Below, one piece after another: positions 1-7,834 of a DNA stretch of 64,000 nucleotides. The position numbers were made by a program, and so were the translations under genes. Below the pieces are notes generated by a model. It had not been told where the DNA came from, made no database searches, and worked only from the letters and a program-made list of their open reading frames with translations. Origin of the DNA: Chloroflexota bacterium (GTDB taxonomy: Bacteria; Chloroflexota; Anaerolineae; Anaerolineales; Villigracilaceae); the NCBI GenBank assembly GCA_029782225.1, contig JAKOVF010000189.1:1-64000 (forward strand), in the 5' to 3' direction. Position 1 is the stretch's first letter. Every line of letters begins with the position of its first letter.

Positions 1-624
1 TGGAGAAGCATCTGGATTTGCGAGCGAGACGCTTCAGGTAGTGGCGCAAATCTGCATTGACCGCCTCCACCGAGTAGGTTTCCTGTTTATCAGTTCGCAT
101 TTCATAAGGAGCCCCGTAGTACAAAGTGTCGTAGACGGGAAAGGCATCGCTGTAGTACTGCCTGGCTTGCGGAGCCCGTTCCAGACAAGCTTGGAGTGCT
201 GCCGAGCTTCTTTCGGCCACCACATCCCAGCTCAGGACACAGCGAGTGTCTCGATCCACCATCGTCAGGATGTAGATTTCGTTTTTTTCTTGCCAAGGAA
301 GGTGTACAGCTCATCCAATTCTGCCTTCTTGACCCTCTCAGGCAACGGTGGCTCGGGTAGTTTGGCAGTATAGGCGCTGATCCAATTGGCAACACTTTGT
401 GGATTGACCTTCAGCACCCTGCCAATTGAACCGTAACTACTACCTTCCACATACATGCGGATGGCCAGCAGACGAATTGCCTCCGAGTAGCCGTGCTGCT
501 TTGGCTCAGGCGTATAGACCCGATGACATTCACCACACCGATAGCGTTGACTTCCGCTTGGATTGAAGCCCGCTTTGTATTGTTTCCAATTCGATTGGCA
601 CGTTGGACAGTTCATGCCTCTCAT
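1..624 (-). CDS. IS1-family transposase made by -1 frameshifting (InsA/InsB type), 3' end outside window
   Basis: The first frame (265-624) is an InsA-like protein of 119 residues with an N-terminal zinc-ribbon (CPTCQ near residue 7, CGECH near residue 31) and a helix-turn-helix. It ends just after a run of seven A on the coding strand (about 281-287). Slipping back one base there gives an open frame that continues without a stop to base 1. That frame carries the InsB/DDE catalytic part: MVDRDTRC holds the first Asp, YYSDAFPVYD the second, and a VEAVNADLR helix the catalytic Glu. This matches the known IS1 strategy, in which a -1 slip on an A-rich heptamer makes the active transposase. No disabling mutation is visible in the part seen. 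The product would cut and join the element's ends. Confidence 0.78.
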
Positions 625-681
625 TTTATTCTGTTTTCGATCTTAGGTACTCCCTAACATTTGTCGTGCCTGTAAACATCT
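1..681 (-). mobile_element. IS1-family insertion sequence, cut by the window edge
   Basis: The element is recognised from its two-frame IS1-type transposase, which reads leftward and runs off the window at base 1. Only its 5' side is present. The outer boundary is a guess: a G/C-rich junction with the motif TACTCCCTAACATTTG lies at about 648-665 and could be the terminal inverted repeat. The other end is outside the window, so neither the inverted repeat nor a target duplication can be confirmed. Its upstream neighbour is an ABC transporter gene that appears intact. Confidence 0.7.
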
Positions 682-725
682 AAATAAATCATCAATAGCC
701 AAAACAAGACTTGTCAGGTGCTCGC

Positions 726-2522
726 CTACTCCTGAAACCCCGTCTTATACAACTCGTAATACATTCCCCTCTTCTCCAGCAATTCCGCGTGCGTCCCTTG
801 CTCGACAATCTTCCCACCATCCACAACTACAATTCGATCCGAGTTCGTAATCGTGGATAAGCGATGCGCGATCACAAAGGATGTGCGTCCTTTTAGCAAA
901 GTTGCCAGCGCGCGTTGAATCACCTGCTCGGTCTGCGTATCAACCGATGAAGTGGCCTCATCCAAAATCAGAATGCGCGGGTCGGCCAGCAGGGCACGAG
1001 CAAATGAGATCAACTGACGCTGCCCCACGCTCAACAGCACCCCGCCCTCCTCCACCGTTGAGTCATATCCATTTTTCAAGTGGACAATAAAATCGTGTGC
1101 GCCTACCGCCGTCGCCGCGGCGATCACTTGATCATCCGTCGCATCCAGCCGCCCGAACAGGATATTTTCTTTCACGGTCCCATTGAACAGGAACGGGTCC
1201 TGCAGCACCATGCCCATCTGCCGGCGCAGGGATTGCTGAGTCACCGTTCGCAGATCAACTCCGTCCACGCTCAGGCAGCCCGAGGTCGGGTCATGGAAGC
1301 GGGCCAGCAGCTTGACAATGGTCGTCTTCCCGGCACCGGTCTCGCCCACAAGTGCGACCGTCTCGCCCGCCCTGACATCCAGATCAATCTGATCAAGGAC
1401 GAGCGTCGGGTCATCCGAATAGTGGAAGGAGACGTTCTCGAATCGGACCGCTCCGCGAATGGGTCCCATTTCTATGGCATTGACCTCGTCCCGGACTTCC
1501 ACCTCTTTATCTAGCAACTCGAGGATCCTCTCCCCTCCGGCCATCGTGGATTGCAGCGTGTCAAAACGACGACTCAGGTCGCGAATGGGATCGAAGAAAC
1601 GCTCGATATACAGCACAAAAGCGACCAGCACACCGGCGGTGATCTGTTCGCCGAGGACAGCCGTCCCGCCGACCCAGATCACCGCAGCCGTTGCCAGCGC
1701 GCCGAGGATGTCCACTACCGGCAAAAAGGAGGCCGCCACCTTCGCCGCATTGATTAATGTTTGCAGATGATAGCGGTTGGTGTAATCGCGGAAGCTCGCG
1801 TAATTGTGAGCCTGTCTGCTGAATGCCTGCACGACGCGAATGCCATTGATATTCTCCGCCAGAACGGAATTCACCCATGAGATCGCCGAGCGGACCTTTC
1901 GATACGCAAAGCGTGCCCTGCGGCGGTAAAGAGTTGTTGCGAAAATCATGATCGGAATGGTGACAAATGTGATGAGAGACAACTTCACATTCAGCGCCAG
2001 CATGGCGATGACAATCCCAACGATAGCAAACAGGTCGCGTGCGATCGCCAGCACCGCCCAGATGATGAACTCACGAATGGTCTCGACGTCATTGATGACA
2101 CGCGTGATCACACGGCCCACGGAGTAACGAGAGTAGAAGCCAAGGGAGAGCTTTTGCAGATGCTCAAAAAGCAATTTGCGCAAGTCGTAAATCACAGATT
2201 GACCAACATAGGCCATAATATTCACACGGTAGTAAATAAAAGCCCAGCGGATGATCGCAGCAGCCAGATAAAGCAGAACTGCATTTCGTAAAGCTACAAC
2301 ATTCCCTGCAGCCAATCCTGAGTCAATGGCGACTTTTACCAAATAGGGACCGATCACAGAGGAGACTGTCGAGCCCAACATCAGCAGCGCCGAGACGAGC
2401 ATTTGCCATTTATATGGAGCAAGGAATCCAACCAATCGCCGCGCGACGTTGGGATCGAGAGGCTTGTCATAAAGCTCTTCGGCCTGGGTAACATAGGTGG
2501 GTGGGGTGATGGTTTGTGTCAA
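726..2522 (-). CDS. ABC exporter half-transporter, canonical ATPase subunit
   Basis: This is a 598-residue fusion of a six-helix exporter membrane domain (about residues 30-320) and a nucleotide-binding domain (about 350-590). The ATPase domain has Walker A GETGAGKTT, Walker B ILILDEATSSVD with the catalytic Glu, and the H-loop AHRLST. Its signature is LSVGQ instead of LSGGQ. It follows the partner half-transporter after 33 bases, so the two are surely co-expressed. Asymmetry across the pair (see partner) is the hallmark of heterodimeric exporters such as TM287/288: here the intact Walker B pairs with the partner's intact LSGGQ to make the one hydrolytic site. The substrate (drug, lipid or peptide) cannot be told from the sequence. 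Confidence 0.92.
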   Translation of the reverse strand: MTQTITPPTYVTQAEELYDKPLDPNVARRLVGFLAPYKWQMLVSALLMLGSTVSSVIGPYLVKVAIDSGLAAGNVVALRNAVLLYLAAAIIRWAFIYYRVNIMAYVGQSVIYDLRKLLFEHLQKLSLGFYSRYSVGRVITRVINDVETIREFIIWAVLAIARDLFAIVGIVIAMLALNVKLSLITFVTIPIMIFATTLYRRRARFAYRKVRSAISWVNSVLAENINGIRVVQAFSRQAHNYASFRDYTNRYHLQTLINAAKVAASFLPVVDILGALATAAVIWVGGTAVLGEQITAGVLVAFVLYIERFFDPIRDLSRRFDTLQSTMAGGERILELLDKEVEVRDEVNAIEMGPIRGAVRFENVSFHYSDDPTLVLDQIDLDVRAGETVALVGETGAGKTTIVKLLARFHDPTSGCLSVDGVDLRTVTQQSLRRQMGMVLQDPFLFNGTVKENILFGRLDATDDQVIAAATAVGAHDFIVHLKNGYDSTVEEGGVLLSVGQRQLISFARALLADPRILILDEATSSVDTQTEQVIQRALATLLKGRTSFVIAHRLSTITNSDRIVVVDGGKIVEQGTHAELLEKRGMYYELYKTGFQE

Positions 2523-2555
2523 GTGTCAGGTTCCAGGTGTCAGCCGTCGAAAGCA

Positions 2556-4367
2556 TCAGCGCGAGGATTCCTCGAGATCAGTCGCGTGATCACTCGGGTT
2601 TTCGTTAATTTCCAGCTCGGCTTCCTCTTCAAGAAACACAGAATGTTCAGTAAGCTGTAAATCGTGGATTTCACGGTAAAGGCCGCCTTCGCGGAGCAGC
2701 TCTTCATGTGTGCCCTGCTGGACAATGCGGCCTTTGTCCATGACAAGGATCACATCCGCGCGGCGGACCGTAGCAAGACGATGAGCAATGACGAAGGTGG
2801 TGCGCCCTTCCATCAGGCGATCCAGCGCCTCCTGAATGAGCTTCTCGGTCTGTGTGTCCACGCTGGAAGTGGAGTCATCGAGGATGAGGATGCGCGGGTT
2901 CATTAGGAGTGCCCGCGCAATCGCAATGCGTTGGCGCTGTCCGCCGCTCAGCGTCACGCCGCGCTCACCGACCATGGTCTCGTATCCATCGGGGAAGCCG
3001 GTGATGAACTCATGAGCCTGGGCGGCTTTGGCAGCCGCGATGATCTCGTTATCGCTGGCATCCGGGCGGCCATAAGCAATGTTGGCTTTGATGCTGTCTG
3101 AGAAAAGCAGTGAAGTTTGTAGTACGATACCGATCTGTTTTCGCAGGCTCAGCAAATCCAGTTGGCGGACATCATATCCATCCACAAGGACGGAGCCTGA
3201 GTTTACATCGTAAAAACGGGGAATCAAATTGACGAGGCTGGTCTTTCCGGAGCCGGTTTGACCTATCAGCGCGACGATCTGATTGGGTTGTACGCGCAGG
3301 TTCAAGTCGGAGAGGGAAGCGTGCTTCTCGTCGTGATAGATCAGATTGACATCGCGAAATTCCACTTCGCCGCGCATTTCTTTCAGGAGAATTGCATCGG
3401 CAGGAGAAGTGATGGCAGGCTTAGTATCCAGGACTTCCAGCGCTCGACGCGCGCCGGCATCCGCCTCCCCTGCACCATTCACAAGCCAGGTCAGTTGCTG
3501 CGCCGGCGCGGCCAGCATCAGCACATACGCGTTGAAAGCGACGATCTCGCCAATCGTCATTGTGCCTTTGAGAACCATCAGGCCGCCAAACCACAAAATG
3601 AGGATGGTGCAAAGCGTGACCAGAAAATCGGTGGACGGCATCACCTGCGCCCAGGCGCTGATCACCGTCACGCGGGCCTTGAAATACTCACGATTGGATT
3701 CGTCGAAGCGCCTCATTTCATGCGGCTCACGGGCAAAGGCACGCACAACTTGAACACCCGTGATATTTTCCTGCAAACGCGCAGAGAGATCGCCGAGGGC
3801 GTTATCCACTTTGAAGAAAAGACCCGTAACACGGTCACCGAATTTGAACGTGAGCCACACGAGCGGGAAGATCGGAAGAACAGCAATCAAGGTCAATTGC
3901 CAGTTTGCGAGAAGCATGATCGTCAGCGAGCCGAAGAGCAGGAAGATCAATTGGACAAGTTCAACGATGGAGCTGCCCACAAAGTTTTGAACCGAGCGGA
4001 CATCTTCGATGCAGCGCGAGATCAACTGCCCTGTCTGCGAATGGTCATGATATGTAAACGAAAGATTCTGGAGGTGGTCATAGAGTCGGTTGCGCATGTC
4101 GTAACCGATGTGGCCGCTGATCCACTCCGCCAGGTAGCGCTGCGCACCCGAAAGGAACGCCGTGAACAGTCCAAGACCGAGCAGGAGCAGCGCCGAGCGT
4201 ACAAGAAAACTCGAATCGCGATGTGCAATTCCATCGTCAATCACCTGCTGAATGATGCGCGGGACCACCAGGCTGAGCCCGGTCAGCGTGAGGAGCACAA
4301 GCAAACTGGCTGAAATCTGCAAAAGATAAGGTTTCAGGAAAGTACGAATTCGGAGTAGATTTTTCAT
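2556..4367 (-). CDS. ABC exporter half-transporter, degenerate ATPase subunit
   Basis: This 603-residue protein has the type IV exporter layout: six membrane helices in the first about 320 residues, then an ATPase domain with Walker A GQTGSGKTS, signature LSGGQRQR and H-loop AHRLAT. The Walker B reads ILILDDSTSSVD, so the catalytic Glu is replaced by Asp. Together with the LSVGQ signature of the downstream subunit this makes one site degenerate, which is established behaviour for heterodimeric ABC exporters (MsbA/BmrCD/TM287-288 group). The acidic C-terminal tail of about 25 residues is not part of the family core. No clear Shine-Dalgarno precedes the ATG. The gene is divergent from panB across a 117-base spacer. 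Confidence 0.92.
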   Translation of the reverse strand: MKNLLRIRTFLKPYLLQISASLLVLLTLTGLSLVVPRIIQQVIDDGIAHRDSSFLVRSALLLLGLGLFTAFLSGAQRYLAEWISGHIGYDMRNRLYDHLQNLSFTYHDHSQTGQLISRCIEDVRSVQNFVGSSIVELVQLIFLLFGSLTIMLLANWQLTLIAVLPIFPLVWLTFKFGDRVTGLFFKVDNALGDLSARLQENITGVQVVRAFAREPHEMRRFDESNREYFKARVTVISAWAQVMPSTDFLVTLCTILILWFGGLMVLKGTMTIGEIVAFNAYVLMLAAPAQQLTWLVNGAGEADAGARRALEVLDTKPAITSPADAILLKEMRGEVEFRDVNLIYHDEKHASLSDLNLRVQPNQIVALIGQTGSGKTSLVNLIPRFYDVNSGSVLVDGYDVRQLDLLSLRKQIGIVLQTSLLFSDSIKANIAYGRPDASDNEIIAAAKAAQAHEFITGFPDGYETMVGERGVTLSGGQRQRIAIARALLMNPRILILDDSTSSVDTQTEKLIQEALDRLMEGRTTFVIAHRLATVRRADVILVMDKGRIVQQGTHEELLREGGLYREIHDLQLTEHSVFLEEEAELEINENPSDHATDLEESSR

Positions 4368-4422
4368 GGCGGGGCTATTAGCATACCATAACTGCCAGTG
4401 ACCATTACGTGATATTCGTCAA

Positions 4423-4451
4423 TTGTTTTCAATCAGAAATACATCTATACT
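4423..4451 (+). promoter_or_regulatory. Sigma70-like promoter for panB
   Basis: TTGTTT (4423-4428) and TATACT (4446-4451) are separated by exactly 17 bases. This predicts transcription from about 4458, which leaves a short leader of about 27 bases before the panB start with its GGAGG ribosome site. The match is good at both hexamers but is a sequence prediction only. Confidence 0.55.
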
Positions 4452-4484
4452 GACGGTGGTTCAACAAAAATCCTGGAGGAACAA

Positions 4485-5342
4485 ATGGCTGAAGCAAGAA
4501 AAAAGATTACTTTGCCCTACCTCTTCAAGAAAGTTGCTGATTGCGAGCCGATCACCTGGCTCACCTGCTACGATTATCCCACCGCTTACTTACAGGAGCA
4601 GGCGGGTATTGAGATGATCCTCGTCGGCGACAGCCTGGGTATGACCATGCTCGGCTACGAATCCACGCTGCCCGTAACGATGGAGGATATGATCCGTCAC
4701 GCGCAGGCAGTAAGACGCGGCGCGCCGACTGCATTCGTCATCGGCGACATGCCGTATATGACCTACCAGCCTTCGGTCGAGACTGCCATCCGCAACGCGG
4801 GACGCTTCATGGCAGAGGCGGGATGCGACGCGATCAAACTGGAAGGCGGCGCAGCAATGGCGGATCGCATCAAAGGGATAGTGGATTCGGGTATCCCGGC
4901 CATTGGCCACCTCGGGCTGACTCCGCAGTCCGTTTCCGCTTTAGGCGGCTTCCGCGTCCAGGGGAAGAATGCGGCGCTGGCAAAGAAAATCGTAGACGAC
5001 GCCAAGGCGCTCGAACAGGCCGGCGCTTTCATGATCCTGCTCGAGATGGTTCCGGACCGGTTATGCGAGGTGATCACCAACCGGGCTGAGAACTGCATCA
5101 TTATGAGCCTTGGCTCCGGCCCACATGCGCACGGACAACTGCTCATTTATCACGACATGTTTGGCCTGTATCCAAGGTTCAAGCCGAAAATGGCAAAGGT
5201 CTTTGGCAATGCGGGCGAAGTGATTCTGAATGGTCTTACAGCGTATCACGATGAAGTCATCAACAAGAAATTCCCCCAGCAGGAAAACTGGTTCGGGATG
5301 CCGGATGAAGAGTTCGACGACCTGCTGAAAATGCTGAAATAA
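4485..5342 (+). CDS. panB: 3-methyl-2-oxobutanoate hydroxymethyltransferase
   Basis: PanB transfers a one-carbon unit from 5,10-methylene-tetrahydrofolate to 2-oxoisovalerate, giving ketopantoate, the first step towards pantothenate and CoA. The 285-residue product is the usual family size. Family landmarks are visible: LTCYDYPTA near the N-terminus, the Mg-binding VGDSLGMTMLGY loop, IGHLGLTPQS, and LLEMVP carrying the catalytic Glu. A strong CTGGAGGAAC ribosome site lies just before the ATG. It begins a same-strand group with an unrecognised gene and a core methionine synthase. A CoA-pathway enzyme that consumes methylene-THF fits the one-carbon setting, but no panC is nearby. A hairpin follows the stop. 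Confidence 0.93.
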   Translation: MAEARKKITLPYLFKKVADCEPITWLTCYDYPTAYLQEQAGIEMILVGDSLGMTMLGYESTLPVTMEDMIRHAQAVRRGAPTAFVIGDMPYMTYQPSVETAIRNAGRFMAEAGCDAIKLEGGAAMADRIKGIVDSGIPAIGHLGLTPQSVSALGGFRVQGKNAALAKKIVDDAKALEQAGAFMILLEMVPDRLCEVITNRAENCIIMSLGSGPHAHGQLLIYHDMFGLYPRFKPKMAKVFGNAGEVILNGLTAYHDEVINKKFPQQENWFGMPDEEFDDLLKMLK

Positions 5343-5348
5343 ACAAGG

Positions 5349-5387
5349 AAACAGGTACACAAGGCAACACAGCTTGTGTACCTGTTT
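5349..5387 (+). terminator. Perfect 15-bp inverted repeat after panB, possible terminator
   Basis: Arms at 5349-5363 and 5373-5387 are perfectly complementary around a 9-base loop, and a short T run ends the 3' arm. It could end or attenuate transcription between panB and the next gene. The T tract is short, so a processing or stabilising hairpin is equally possible. Confidence 0.5.
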
Positions 5388-5419
5388 TGTAAATTTCGAT
5401 GGAGCCCAAGGAGACAACC

Positions 5420-6685
5420 ATGAGCGACGACCTGCGCAAACTGCTAAAGATTTCCCCCGATAAACTCAAAGCCTTCAACTCAGTCCTGCTCGACCCTGAT
5501 TCACAAGTCATGAAGGATTTCCTTGCGGTCATGGCGAAATACGGCACGCCCGAGGAAATTAACCGGAAGCACCGCGCCTCGCGCAAGCTGGGAAATCTGT
5601 TCAAAAAGGTCCAGGAACGCAACCCCGACGCCGTCGAAGATCTGAAATGGCTGATCGAGCAGCGCGACCGCGGTGCGTTCATTCCTGTAGCTGACTACAG
5701 AAGGCATGTCCTGGGCGAGGCCGCGAACAAAATGAAGTTCAAGGACAAGTACGCAGTGACGCTTGAAGTCTCTGCGCTCCAGTATTTCCCATGGATCCGT
5801 GAAATGGCGGAGTGCGCCATCGAGCAGAGGACGCTTGTCCCGGGCCGCTTCATCGCCGTGCGCAGGATGAAGGAGTCGGAAAACGATGGCGATTTGCCCG
5901 CGATCGTCGCCGCGCTGGATATCATCGGGGCATCCTTCGTGGAAACGCTCGATACCAAAGGCACAGATGGGTCCAATCCGCACCTTGGCGGGCCCGCGAC
6001 CATTACCGGGTACTTCGGCGGCATTGGTCAACCAAACGATCATGCACTCATGTGGCTCGACGAATTCCTGTATTACTATACCAATTACGGCGTGCAGCAT
6101 GTGCTGAATTTCAACGCCGGCACCATCCTGCTGGGCTTCCTGCTCTATCGCCTTGGCGTGAATATCCAGTTCAAGATTTCCGTCTTTTTCGGCAGCGATA
6201 ATCCCTATCACGCGCTGTGGATCATGATGGCTGCCAAGCTGTTCAGCCGCGAGGATGGAACATCACCGCTGATCGGCTTCAACTGGTCGAACTCGGTCAA
6301 CAATGAAACGATGGAATTGACTGCACAGTTCAGAAAAGAATTGGGCTTCGAGAAGGTGATTCGCTTCGAGCATCACATCACCGAGCCGTGGAAGTCCATT
6401 GTGATCCAACCGTATGACCGCCGCGCGGAATTGGTCGAGATTGCCGACCATGTGGCAAACATCTCCGCCAAGCACGAAGGTGGTGACCCAGAAATCGAAG
6501 CCAGGCTGCCCCGCCCCTCTGACCTTCTGGATTACTTCCGTGAGAAAAAGGAAGTGATCGAGAGCGGTGAGTGGGACGCGCTCAAACAGCATTTCATGAA
6601 TAAGGTGGACGCAGCAAATCATACCGCACATGATCTGACCAAAGCAGGACTTAGTTTCGTCGCGGCGAGGAATTTGCATAAGTAA
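5420..6685 (+). CDS. Unrecognised 421-residue soluble protein between panB and the core methionine synthase
   Basis: I do not recognise this family. The ATG at 5420 is preferred over one 21 bases upstream because AAGGAG lies 6 bases before it. The protein has no signal peptide or membrane segment. It starts with a helical region (to about residue 90) and continues with alternating hydrophobic strands and helices that look like a TIM-barrel or similar alpha/beta fold. Motifs that look conserved-like are ETLDTKGTDGSNPHLGG, YFGGIGQPNDHALMWLDEF, FNAGTILLGFL, GFNWSNSVNNETMEL and RFEHHITEPWKS. Several Asp, Glu, His and Asn residues there could form an active site. No Cys cluster is present. Its place among folate/methyl-transfer genes hints at a one-carbon or corrinoid role, but this is inference from context only. 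Confidence 0.85.
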   Translation: MSDDLRKLLKISPDKLKAFNSVLLDPDSQVMKDFLAVMAKYGTPEEINRKHRASRKLGNLFKKVQERNPDAVEDLKWLIEQRDRGAFIPVADYRRHVLGEAANKMKFKDKYAVTLEVSALQYFPWIREMAECAIEQRTLVPGRFIAVRRMKESENDGDLPAIVAALDIIGASFVETLDTKGTDGSNPHLGGPATITGYFGGIGQPNDHALMWLDEFLYYYTNYGVQHVLNFNAGTILLGFLLYRLGVNIQFKISVFFGSDNPYHALWIMMAAKLFSREDGTSPLIGFNWSNSVNNETMELTAQFRKELGFEKVIRFEHHITEPWKSIVIQPYDRRAELVEIADHVANISAKHEGGDPEIEARLPRPSDLLDYFREKKEVIESGEWDALKQHFMNKVDAANHTAHDLTKAGLSFVAARNLHK

Positions 6686-6701
6686 AATAGTTTAGAGATA
6701 C

Positions 6702-6768
6702 AAGTGACAGTCACTTCTGCCCTCCTCCGTTGCACTGCAGGGGTGCTCCGCAAAAGTGACTGTCACCC
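6702..6768. repeat. Nested palindrome (GTGACAGTCAC type) between two genes
   Basis: AAGTGACAGTCACTT at 6702-6716 is itself palindromic around its central base, and its near-exact reverse complement lies at 6754-6768. The two together form a long hairpin with a 37-base loop. It resembles a small dispersed palindromic repeat rather than a simple terminator because no T run follows. It separates the unknown gene from the methionine synthase. Confidence 0.55.
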
Positions 6769-6790
6769 TATTTACAATAAAAATTGATCC

Positions 6791-7834
6791 ATGCCTGACT
6801 TTAATTTCCTCACAACCCATGTTGGCTCTGTCCCTCATACAACCGCCTCCGGCTTGACCGAAAAACTGGCCGCTGCGTTGGACGTCCCCGCCTGGACGCA
6901 GCTTCCGCGTCGCAGCTTTCGCGAGAGTATGTATGTTCAGTATTCGCCCACGTTGCCATCTGTAGAAGTGGACGAAGAGAAAGAAAAGATCATCCTCTCC
7001 ACACGCGAAGATTTATCTTCCGCGCTCGAAGCTTTTTATGCCCCCTATCTTGCCGATGACGTAGATGCTTTCGCATTGAAAGCCGACTATTCTGAGGGTT
7101 TCTTCGCGATGCTGGAAACCTTGCGTAAAACACCGCGCGAATGGGCAAAGGGACAGGTCACCGGGCCAATCTCATTCGGTCTGACAGTCACAGATCAGGA
7201 TTTGCGATCGGTGCTTTACAATGAGATGCTGGCCGACACCATCGTCAAGAACATGGCGATGAATGCACGCTGGCAGGTTCGGCAACTGAAAAAGGTCCGT
7301 CCTAACATCATCATCTTTGCAGATGAGCCATACATGGCATCATTCGGGTCTGCCTTTATCAGCCTGAGCCGCGAGCAGGCAGTGACATATCTCGAAGAAG
7401 TCTTCGATGCCATCCATTCTGAGGGCGCGCTGGCCGGTGTCCACTGCTGCGCGAACACAGACTGGGGTGTGCTGCTTTCCACCAAAGTGGATATCTTGAA
7501 TTTGGACGCTTATGGATTTATCGAAAACCTGGCACTTTACCCGATCGAACTGCGCCAATTTCTTGATCGCGGGGGCGCGGTCTGCTGGGGCATAATCCCA
7601 AACAACGAAGAGATTCAGAAAGTAACCCCAGGCGGTCTGGCTCAAAGGTTACATGATGGCATTCGGATGATCTGTGAAAAAGCATCAGCCCGCGGTATAT
7701 CCATCAAGCCGGAGGAATTTACGACGCGCAGCCTGATCGCTCCCGCCTGCGGACTTGGCTCTACAACAGTCAAGATCGCAGATCAAGTGTTTGATGTTCT
7801 GTCAGAAACAGGGCGGATTTTGCAGACAGGTTAA
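6791..7834 (+). CDS. mesB: Core methionine synthase (MetE catalytic domain only, probably corrinoid-dependent)
   Basis: At 347 residues this protein is only the C-terminal, zinc-binding half of cobalamin-independent MetE (about 750 residues). It lacks the N-terminal half needed to bind methyl-THF polyglutamate. The thiol-activating zinc ligands are present: H218 and C220 in GVHCCANTDW, and C320 in PACGLGS. The position of the MetE Glu ligand is D239. Such core-MetE proteins, characterised in Dehalococcoides and grouped as MesB in anaerobes with the Wood-Ljungdahl pathway, methylate homocysteine from a methylcorrinoid, plausibly the AcsCD protein. That donor fits the acs cluster 7 kb away. The MesB assignment over other Mes families is inference. 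Its stop overlaps the convergent acyltransferase stop in a TTAA. Confidence 0.8.
   Translation: MPDFNFLTTHVGSVPHTTASGLTEKLAAALDVPAWTQLPRRSFRESMYVQYSPTLPSVEVDEEKEKIILSTREDLSSALEAFYAPYLADDVDAFALKADYSEGFFAMLETLRKTPREWAKGQVTGPISFGLTVTDQDLRSVLYNEMLADTIVKNMAMNARWQVRQLKKVRPNIIIFADEPYMASFGSAFISLSREQAVTYLEEVFDAIHSEGALAGVHCCANTDWGVLLSTKVDILNLDAYGFIENLALYPIELRQFLDRGGAVCWGIIPNNEEIQKVTPGGLAQRLHDGIRMICEKASARGISIKPEEFTTRSLIAPACGLGSTTVKIADQVFDVLSETGRILQTG

Noticed and set aside
34-395. Several short reading frames on both strands at the left edge
   Set aside because: They are shadows of the -1 frame of the IS1 transposase; the real frame runs through without a stop.
3258-4313. A 351-codon plus-strand frame opposite the ABC transporter
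   Set aside because: Composition is charged and low-complexity-like, with no domain, and it is antisense to a clear ABC exporter gene.
5501-6211. A 236-codon minus-strand frame
   Set aside because: It is antisense to the 421-residue ORF, which has the better ribosome site and protein-like pattern, and it has no homologous look.
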